Assembly: GCA_025765595.1 (NCBI GenBank)
Contig: JAIVFH010000601.1
Coordinates: forward strand, 1 to 13,176
DNA: 13,176 nucleotides
Direction: 5' to 3'
From: Obelidium mucronatum
Lineage: Eukaryota > Chytridiomycota > Chytridiomycetes > Chytridiales > Chytriomycetaceae
The position numbers and the translations under genes are program-made. Within the stretch, counting starts at the first letter, position 1. Every line of letters starts with the position of its first letter. The notes under the pieces were generated by a model. It saw only the letters and a list, made by a program, of their open reading frames with translations, searched no databases and was not told the DNA's origin. Below, one piece after another: positions 1 to 7,600 of this stretch.

Positions 1-300
1 GGTCATTGCACTTTTGTTCCGCTGCACATGTGGGACGAAATCATTGCGCGCAAGATCCCACTTGAAATTTGTCTAACAAGCAACGTGTTGACGGGAACAG
101 TCGAGGAATATTCACGACATCACCTGAGATATCTGTGGCATGAGAGAGGGTACCGTGAATTGATTCTTTGTACGGATGATCGAGGTATCTTCATGAGCGA
201 GTTAAGTGAGGAGTATTTGATTGCAAAAGAGATTCTTGGTTTGACGAAGCAAGAAATGGAGACTTGGGCGTGTTTTGTTGTGAGATATCAATCTGAATAA
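1..300 (+). CDS. ADAL: Adenosine-deaminase-like protein (ADAL family), C-terminal part
   Basis: Partial gene: the window opens inside the coding frame and shows the last 99 codons up to the TAA at 298-300. The visible part starts with a GH dipeptide, then IPLEICLTSNV, a histidine pair (residues 40-41), and ILCTDDRG with the paired aspartates at residues 59-60. These match the C-terminal half of the metal-dependent adenosine/AMP deaminase TIM barrel, where the first of the paired aspartates is a zinc ligand. The wording around LTSNV and CTDDRG(I/V)F fits the ADAL subgroup, known as N6-methyl-AMP deaminases, better than classical adenosine deaminase. From family knowledge it would clear N6-modified AMP in the cytosol. 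No intron is seen in this part. The stop codon overlaps a poly(A) signal and lies 6 nt before the next start codon. The N-terminal HxH metal site is outside the window. Confidence 0.85.
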   Translation, partial: GHCTFVPLHMWDEIIARKIPLEICLTSNVLTGTVEEYSRHHLRYLWHERGYRELILCTDDRGIFMSELSEEYLIAKEILGLTKQEMETWACFVVRYQSE

Positions 301-301
301 A
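296..301 (+). promoter_or_regulatory. AATAAA poly(A) signal overlapping the ADAL stop codon
   Basis: The hexamer AATAAA spans the TAA stop (298-300) and ends 5 nt before the PIF1 ATG at 307. If used, cleavage of the upstream transcript would fall inside the first PIF1 codons, so the two transcripts must overlap or their termination and initiation must be coordinated. It could also be a chance hexamer. Confidence 0.45.
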
Positions 302-306
302 AACAT

Positions 307-2935
307 ATGACAACAAAGCCAACGAAGCCTTACCAAAGGTCCTTATCAGCAGCCCCTCCGACATTAACACAGCCTTCTGTGTTCAACTTCTTTCGCGAAA
401 ATCCATCACCGCTGCCGTCCGTTAAACCTCGAATAACCGCCAAACAATCCAACTTGAGACCAACACAGTCAAGAGCAGCCAGCCGATCAAAAGAGGATCC
501 TAAGCAACAAAACAAAACCGAAACATTAAAGCGGCTTCACGACTCAAAAGACGCAGATTCATTCGAGGATGATTCGGCGTTGTTGATTGTTCCACCAAAA
601 CCGAAACGGACTCTTCCATTGTCATTTAGACTTGACTCTGATGATGAGCAAATTGAACAACCTGCGATAAAGAAGAAAGTATCGGAGCTTGTTGATGATG
701 ACACAATCCCTGCAAACATAAGCGTGTCCGAACGACCATCTCTATTGAAACCAAGAGAATTCAGAACAGTGAACGACAAAACCATGCCTCCAGCGCAACC
801 CAAATCTCCAAAAGATACAATTTCCGTGGACTCTTTATTACTGGCTCCGTCAACTGCTATGCAAACAAAAACGCTGGATGAATTGGGAATGTCGAATCAA
901 CCCACAACTCCTGGAGTTCACCTGTCAAAAGAGCAAAAAGCTGTTTTGGAATACGTTGATCGTGGAGAATCTGTTTTTTACACTGGTTCTGCAGGTAATC
1001 CTCAAGGGTGAAAAATTATCGTTTGGGAGGAATATAAAACCATTTCTTCCAAACCAGGGACAGGAAAATCTGTTCTCATGCGAGAAATTATTAAGCTTTT
1101 GAAGAAGAAATGGGATCTGGATGAAATCGCAATCACAGCACCTACCGGTTTGTTTCGTCCATTCACCCCAGTTTTTTTTTTTTTTCCTTTTTATTCATTC
1201 TTTGGTTAAGGTATCGCCGCCAGCAATATTGGAGGAATAACGCTTCATTCTTTTGCAGGATGTGGTATCGCTTTAGGTTTGTTTCCATTTTACCTGGTCA
1301 ACCACATTCACTCACTCACTCACTCACTCACTCACTCACTCACTCACTGAATCCTTGTATCCCAAACATTCCGGATTTTAATCAGAACCCGCTCACAAAC
1401 TTGTTGGAATGATTAAAAACAATCGAAAAACATTTGCCCGCTGGCGTGCAACACGAGTCCTCATCATCGACGAGAGTAATGTTTCATAACTTATCAAGTT
1501 TTTTAAATTGTCATTCTGATTTTCTTTTTTTCTACAAAAGTTTCTATGGTGGACGGAAAGTTCTTTGATAAACTCGAAGATATTGCGAGACATGTGCGAG
1601 ACAATACTAATCCGTTTGGGGGTATTCAGGTTGAAAAACTCAACTTCTGTGAAACTCCAGAGAATTTTTTAAAACAACTTTCTCTTTAAACAGCTGATTA
1701 TCTGCGGTGACTTTATGCAATTACCACCAGTCTCTAAAAAAGAAGCCGCCTTGTTTGCCTTCGAGGCCAAGAAATGGAAGGATTGCATTACACGGACGAT
1801 TGTGGTTAGAAAATCATTAGTGTGTGGTATCTACATATCATTGAATTTTTTAAAAAAAAACAGCTTCAAGAAGTATTCCGCCAAAAGGATCCCACATTTA
1901 TAAAAATTCTCAACGAGCTGCGGCTTGGGGTAGTCTCACCAGAATCCGAAGAATTGCTGCGATCTTTGGAAAGGCCGCTACCACCCCACGAGATGGGACT
2001 TGTTCCAACAGAACTGTAAATACACAATTTTTTTTTATAAAAACCCATGTTCTTTTTTTTTAAAAAAAAAAAATAGGTTCGCCATGCGGAATGAAGTTGA
2101 TTCATGTAATCAAACCCACCTCGCCCGACTCCCCGGCGAAAAACACGTGTTCCTAGCGCGAACTTTTGGAGATCCCGTTTATTACGATAAATTCAAAGAC
2201 TGCATGGCGCCGGAACGGTTAGAACTCAAAATCGGGGCTCAAGTCATGTTGATAAAAAACAAATTCGATATGGGACTTGTGAATGGGAGTATGGGGAAAG
2301 TGGTTGGGTTTGAAGAAAATACGGGGAATCCTGTGGTTGATTTTTTGAATGGGCCGAGTCGGTTTGTTGTGTTTCTGGTGAGTTCTTGTGGCTTGGTTTC
2401 TTTTTTTTTTTTGGTAACTGAGACAAGACTCATTGATATTTCTTTGCAACTAAATGAAATATTTTTTTGTTAGGATCAATGGGTCTATGAACAGAATAGA
2501 GTTGTGAAGGCCACAAGAGAGCAGGTTTGGGGATTTTGCACAGAATTCCTTAAAAACCCCCAAAGTTGACATACATTCCATAGATTCCGCTTCTTCTTGC
2601 TTATGCTTTGTAAGATTATTCGATTCCTTGCCTACAAACTGCTGACTCTATGGCCACTTTACAGGAGTATCCACAAGAGCCAAGGGCAGACGCTTCCGCT
2701 TCTACGCGTTAATCTTGGAAAAGTGTTTGAAAAAGGGCAGAGCTATGTCGCACTATCGAGAGCTGTTTCTTTGGAAGGACTTCAGGTTCGGTGGTTTTGT
2801 TTTTTACTGTGTGGTGTTGGTTGGACCCTTCTGATCGCCTTTTTATTGTATGTCAAGGTGCTCAATTTTCGGCGGGAGAAAGTTGCAGCGCATTCTAAAG
2901 TGATTCAGTTTAATCGGGAGCTGTTGACATTGTGA
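307..2935 (+). CDS. PIF1: PIF1-family 5'-3' DNA helicase (12 exons)
   Basis: ATP-dependent superfamily 1B helicase acting on DNA in nucleus and/or mitochondria: G-quadruplex unwinding, telomerase removal, Okazaki-fragment and break repair (family knowledge). Exons by my splicing: 307-994, 1058-1147, 1211-1276, 1386-1475, 1541-1629, 1694-1804, 1864-2015, 2077-2377, 2474-2524, 2584-2609, 2665-2785, 2858-2935. All introns are GT...AG and 55-109 nt. The joined frame is 1863 nt, 620 codons plus TGA. Residues 1-205 are low-complexity and probably disordered, with a PIP-box-like QPSVFNFF at 22-29. Walker A GSAGTGKS is at 227-234 and is split by intron 1. Walker B LIIDE ends at 311. GDFMQLPPV is at 346-354, LSIHKSQG at 555-562, and SYVALSRA, with the motif VI arginine, near 587. 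The start is the first ATG after the upstream stop. Intron ends are inferred from frame and conserved motifs; no transcript was seen. Confidence 0.93.
1308..1348 (+). repeat. TCAC tetranucleotide microsatellite in PIF1 intron 3
   Basis: About ten uninterrupted TCAC units. They lie entirely inside intron 3 (1277-1385) and explain why this intron is 109 nt while most others are 55-72 nt. The array sits in the pyrimidine-rich half ahead of the acceptor at 1384-1385, so length changes would alter intron size but not the protein. Confidence 0.95.
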
Positions 2936-2974
2936 AAACTGTTTAGGAAACGTCTTTTTTTGAGTATGCTGCAA

Positions 2975-2980
2975 AATAAA
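2975..2980 (+). promoter_or_regulatory. AATAAA poly(A) signal of the PIF1 gene
   Basis: AATAAA lies 40 nt after the PIF1 stop at 2935, a normal place for a 3'-end processing signal. It is the first such hexamer downstream of the gene. Confidence 0.5.
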
Positions 2981-3266
2981 CAAATCAGATTGGAGGTACA
3001 AAAAATAAAGAGCTTGAGAAGGGTATTATTATCAAGGGTGGACTTTAAGCCTTGAAATCTCAATGCCCCGTTCGGAATGTTTGTTTGGGTAATATTCCTA
3101 CCGTCACCGCCAAAAAAGGGATGCATTTATTTCCCTTGATGAAGGCCTCTCGAAAAATGCGTTGTAAAATACGTTATAGGCTGAACCATTGTAAGGGGTG
3201 GACTTACGGGTGGACTTTGATGTCATTTGTGGCCATGTGACCCCAAATTTTTTCCAAAAAAACTAG

Positions 3267-3274
3267 TATAAAAG
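3267..3274 (+). promoter_or_regulatory. TATA-box-like element
   Basis: TATAAAAG lies in an AT-rich stretch 54 nt before an ATG at 3321. Spacing and sequence suit a core promoter reading to the right, but no solid downstream gene supports it. Confidence 0.35.
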
Positions 3275-3320
3275 CGAACGTACGAAGCTCACCCCAGATA
3301 AATCATCAAATCTGCTTTCT

Positions 3321-3398
3321 ATGTTCAAGACTGTAGCGTCTTTTTTCCTAATGGCTGTAACACGGGATGCCTCCAATTTCCCAGGAACTGCGGTCCAG
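3321..3398 (+). other. Possible first exon of a short, unrecognised gene
   Basis: From the ATG at 3321 there are 26 codons, beginning with a short hydrophobic run (MFKTVASFFLMAV) that resembles a weak signal peptide. They end exactly at a consensus donor (CAG|GTGAGT at 3399). Candidate acceptors follow at 3446 (intron 48 nt, then only 8 more codons before TGA) and at 3597 (then about 23 codons before a stop). Neither gives a convincing protein. The exon may be the remnant of a gene whose continuation was displaced when the retrotransposon integrated just to the right, or it may be chance. I do not recognise it. Confidence 0.2.
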
Positions 3399-3600
3399 GT
3401 GAGTTCCCAGAACGTCCCATAGGCTGAGCGCGGCTGTGTGCTACAGATCCAGCCACACTCTCCGCAAGCCTGAGCTCCAAGCCCACGCTCTAAGCCCAGA
3501 TCCCTTCCGCGGATATAACCTATGGGTTTTTCATTGTTTGGTTAGTAATCTCTCCACACATTTAATTCCCGTGCGAAGTTAAACTGATCACAATTAGTGG

Positions 3601-3618
3601 TCCCTGGCCCTGATACCA
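3601..3618 (-). other. Primer-binding-site-like sequence next to the LTR
   Basis: On the - strand this reads TGGTATCAGGGCCAGGGA, separated by 2 nt (GT) from the CA end of the LTR. TGGTATCAG followed by GCCAGG is the classic complement of the 3' end of an initiator-Met-type tRNA (CCA, discriminator A, acceptor and T-stem). In a normal provirus this motif lies inside the element after the 5' LTR. Here it is on the outer, host side of what is otherwise the 3' LTR. Confidence 0.6.
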
Positions 3619-3620
3619 AC

Positions 3621-4308
3621 TGTGGAAATAGCTGCCGCTACAACTTTGATTCTATCAAAGGGTTAAAGCAAACAAATAAAGAAAGAAGAAGAAGATAGAA
3701 GAATAAAGAACGAAATTAAATAAACCACCACTTACTAACCCCGCTCCTTACGTCACGCACCTCAAGCCCATCATCCACCCTCATCTCCCCACACGCCACT
3801 GTTTGATTTTGACCAGGCCTCACCTCTGCCGCACCGTGGGTCATCAAACACGTGATAATAATTATTACTAGCTAGACGGAATTGTAATCGCGGTCCCGGG
3901 TCCCTGCCTTGGGGTCCGCAATCCGCAACACAGTTAAGTCGCGCCACCAGAATTCCAATAGCGCCTTTCTCGATCCTCCGCTACCAGTCTGGGCCACTCT
4001 GTGTCCGCCGCCTCCAGGCCTACGTAATAATTACCGCAAGGTCCCGTGGATCTCTTCGATCCACTCATGTGACTTGCGTTACACACGCATCATCTGACAT
4101 CAAACCCCTTGTCCTGCGAACGCATCACAGGAGAACGATAGAATGCGTTAAGTTGCGCATCTAGAGAACCTACACCCTCCCCAGGATAATCATGGTAAGT
4201 AACCGACACGTTGTTACTCTGAAACTGGGACTCGTGGTAAGCCCTGTAGAGCTGGATAGTGGCCTACTATTTCATTCTCAGCAACTTGTATTTTATTTCT
4301 TCACCGCA
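3621..4308 (-). repeat. LTR of the Ty3/Gypsy element (3' LTR relative to pol)
   Basis: Boundaries are inferred from signals at both ends. The right end (4308) abuts a polypurine tract. The left end (3621) abuts a tRNA-complementary PBS-like motif. On the - strand the 688-bp segment begins TGCGG and ends CCACA, giving TG...CA termini with a short imperfect inverted repeat (TGCGG/TGTGG). The part near the left end is pyrimidine-rich on the - strand and contains a TTTATTTAA stretch that could act as a TATA-like element. A hairpin (7-bp stem) lies at 4046-4064. The partner LTR is outside the window, so identity between LTRs and a target-site duplication could not be checked. Confidence 0.6.
4046..4064. 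repeat. Inverted repeat in the LTR
   Basis: GTGGATC at 4046-4052 and GATCCAC at 4058-4064 are exact reverse complements around a 5-nt loop. Placed inside the LTR it would form a stem-loop in the element RNA. A role is not established. Confidence 0.6.
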
Positions 4309-4320
4309 TCCCCTTTTTGT
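4309..4320 (-). other. Polypurine tract
   Basis: On the - strand ACAAAAAGGGGA lies immediately before the TG of the LTR. This is the standard primer site for plus-strand DNA synthesis, cut by RNase H. Position and composition are typical, and it helps fix the LTR boundary. Confidence 0.65.
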
Positions 4321-4682
4321 AGTTTCCCCCACAAAATGTAAATCTGCAACAAAGAAATCCAATTCCCCCAACACAAATAAATAAATAATAAATAACCAAA
4401 TAAATCATAAATAAATAAGTGTGTAAATAAAGATAAAATAAAGTGAATTGAAGAAACCCCAGTGAAGTGAATTCCCACTTCACAGTAGCCTCTCTTTCAA
4501 CCATATGCTCGTCCCTGAACATATACTTCACCCTACAAATTATCCTTAAATCCCAAAATCCTAAAAACCAATAAAACCCAAAAACAACCAAAGACAAAAA
4601 CTGACTCCTCACGTCCGTGACTTGTCTAAAAAAATCTTTGGCCCAAAACAAAACTCCTCCAAAATAAATAAAAACAAACTCC
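4321..4682 (-). other. 3' untranslated region between pol and the polypurine tract
   Basis: About 360 nt after the pol stop. It is AT-rich, with an AAATA-type repetitive stretch at about 4374-4442. A perfect 8-bp inverted repeat, GTGAAGTG/CACTTCAC, is at 4462-4483 with a 6-nt spacer. No envelope-like or other conserved ORF is seen; the open frame across 4301-4720 is compositionally biased and unconvincing. Confidence 0.6.
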
Positions 4683-7600
4683 TTAACCCTCCTCGGCATT
4701 TCGCTGGTTCCTCTCAGCAATCCTTCTAGAACTTCTAGAAGGCATCACAGTAGGTGGTGGTAATGGCTTAGCTTCCCTCCTAGGTTGCGTAGGGACCTTT
4801 GACCTTAAAGGTACATTGACCACTACTGGATGAACCAGTGAAGGGTCTTGGGGATCAACATCCCTTGGCAAAGGTTCATCCCCTTTGTTTCTGTTCTTAA
4901 ACCAGATCCTATATTTCCTATAGAATTCACCATTGTGTTCCTTCTGTTCCTCCCAGAAGATTCTCTTTGTCTCCTCAGGCAAAGTAGAGTCATTGAACAC
5001 CCTGTTCTCCCTAACAGGTTGATTCCTAAACTTAACCAAGTACCAGAACATATTCTGTTCTCTCCAAACACTAACCATCTTCTCAATTTCGTAGAGAGGA
5101 TTAACTTCATCTTCCGGATCATAGTCTGGGTCGAGTTTCTTCCTCAATAGAGGATCAGTAGTGTATAAGGGCTGGTGTGAATGCACCGGTCTCCTTGTTA
5201 AGAGTAAGGCCTTGTTTTTCCAAGTTTCCAACTCCTCCTCAAAACTAGGATGACTGTTGATTACAGCTGTTTCTGCTGAATCAATGGGTTTTCTAGGAGT
5301 GAAGGGTCTTAACCTACCCACATGGACTTCACGAGTAGTAATCTCTCCTCCAGGGAAGGTCTCTACAACAGTGAAAGATGACTCAGAGTCTCCTCCTGAC
5401 TGAGAGATAATTCTCACAGGTCCAACCCATCTAAATATAAACTTCTTAGGAGCTCCTAATCTTTGAGCTTCTCCATCCAAGGGAATAGCCAACCAGGCTC
5501 TGTCACCAACATCAAATGTATGAGGTGCAGAGTCGGCATCTCTGGACTTAGCAGCCAAAGCAGCTTTCTTCAAAGCCACTTTTGCTTTAATAACTTCCTG
5601 TGCAGCCTGAAGCCCCTTTAAGGTTTCCTTTATTGCCAACTTACGCCTTTCAGAAGCACTAAGTTTGGGCAGGTTGTCTATATCCTGTTCATTCAACCAA
5701 GATTCCAAGTAACTAGTACTCAGGTCTTCTCCAAAATAGAAGTGTTCACCATGGGAAGTGTTCAAGGCACAAAGAGGTACTTGCAACTTCCAAATTTGTC
5801 CTGAATTAGCCCACAAAGCAACAGGTCTGAACATAAAAAGTTCAGTAGTCCTTGGGTCAAACAGAACTTGTATTCTGTCCTCAAAAGTTCCATCTCTACC
5901 ATAGCAACGGTAGGTGCAAGAGACAACACCGATGGCATTATTTCTATGTAAGGTGATGACAGGTTTTCCAAACTCTTCTGTCAATTCTTCTGGTGGAGGT
6001 CCAACAGCTACAATACCTCTGCGTGAGTAAATTGCAACCCATCTTCTAGGAGGCATGTGTCCCTTCCTCACTGATGAAGACTCTAAGTGTTTGGGATCTA
6101 ATTTATAGACTGCATCCACCAAGTCCACACAGTCACCGTTATTGAGGTAAAAGAATCTAGGCATAATATCTCTAACAGTCTTCACCCTGGGGTTATAGAC
6201 TAAACAAAAAATATCCAAGTCATGTTTTTCCATGATTTCCTTCAAACTCTGCCATAGAACTTGTTGGTCTTTTAAGTATCCATATAGGTGTTTGCAACAC
6301 TTATCATTAAATTGATCTAAACTACAAAACTGAGCCACAGCAATGTTCGGGAAATCACTGTCTCTCGCAATTGGTGTGACTCTGAACATTGTATGAGTTT
6401 CTAATTCTTCCTGTTCCACGATTTCTACAGGGACCTCAGGATAGATGTTATCGTTAGGACTAATACCATAAAACATGTCAGCCGGCAACCTAGCATCACG
6501 CGCATGCCAGCCAAAGAAAGGAGTTTCATTAGTTAGAGAATGTGCATGTGTTCTATAAGCAAACATGATAAAAGGGAGTATATCTTCCCAATCATTAAAA
6601 TGGAACTTATCAATATAAGCCCGAATCTCCTGGGATAAAGTTTTAATAAGTCTTTCAACTGGACCATTGGCTCTAGGCCAGTAAGGAGATGTGAAGGTCT
6701 TTTCAAATCCCAACATTCTGCTTAACTGCATCATTAAGTCACTGTCCAGGGGTGGACCTCCATCTGTGTGTAGGAACACTGGGATCCCATTTCTACAGAA
6801 TATCTGTGTAACCAGTGCTCTACAGACAGTTGCTGCCTCCAGGTTAGGAATAGGAATGGCCTCAGCCCATTTTGTGAAGCTATCAACCCACACCATCACA
6901 TAGCAGTTCCCTGAAGGGCCAGGTGGAAGAGGACCCACAAAGTCTAAGAAGGTTCTCTCATTAGGAAACTCTCCTAATGGAATGGGATGTAGGTAGCCTG
7001 TCTTAGCCACAAAATCCTTAGATTTCTGACAAACTGTGCATGAAGCGACATGATTTTGCAAGTCAGAGATAATGGTAGGCCACCAATATCTATCTAAGAG
7101 GGTAGGCAGGATCTTGGCATGACCCAAGTGCCCTGCATAGAGGTCATCATGGTGCCTTTTTAGGATTTCCCTTTTCATGCCATCAGGTACACATAAGGCA
7201 ATTCGCCCTGAAGTTCGTCTCACTACATGAGTCCTAAAGTCTGCTACAAAGTACAAGAGACCATTTTTGTCTAATACCATGGATTTGGTTTTCTTAACCA
7301 TAGACTCAATGTCTTCATCTTCAGGAATGACTCCACTTTCCTTAAACCGAATCATGGGTCCAAACAATTTGTCTTTTAGTTGCATCTTTCTTACTTCTTT
7401 TATAGAATCTCCCTGAGTAAGGGACAAAACACCTAAGTTGGTTTCATTAAGGAATGTGGAAAAGTCGAGTTCTCCTTTAGGGTCGAGCCACTGAGTTTTA
7501 TCAACCAGAACATCCAAATTCCTTGGGAAATAACCTTCCAAGTTGGTGTGCAGCTCTAGGCGCAAATGGTCACTCTGAGGCATTGAGGAATCAATTCTCA

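Larger units (their letters stand above)
2981..3600. other. Intergenic stretch without a confident gene
   Basis: No ORF here has recognisable protein features. Three copies of the 10-mer GGGTGGACTT occur (3036-3045, 3196-3205, 3208-3217). From about 3260 there is a promoter-like arrangement: a TATAAAAG box, then an ATG about 50 nt further on, then a consensus GTGAGT donor. The remainder is AT-rich to mixed sequence up to the retrotransposon LTR. Confidence 0.6.

Noticed and set aside
3520..3620. tRNA gene ending in CCTGATACCA on the + strand
   Set aside because: No matching 5' acceptor strand, D arm or TTCGA loop precedes it. It fits a primer-binding site in the opposite direction better.
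3600..3706. Short cysteine-containing reading (CGNSCRYNFDSIKG) crossing the LTR edge on the + strand, as a possible secreted peptide exon
   Set aside because: Only about 30 codons, most of it is LTR sequence, and no splice phase joins it to the exon at 3321-3398.
4301..4720. 139-codon - strand ORF overlapping the end of pol and the 3' UTR
   Set aside because: Very rich in Phe, Tyr and Leu from AT-rich repeats. It overlaps pol in another frame, and no envelope signature, signal peptide plus cleavage site or conserved motif is visible.
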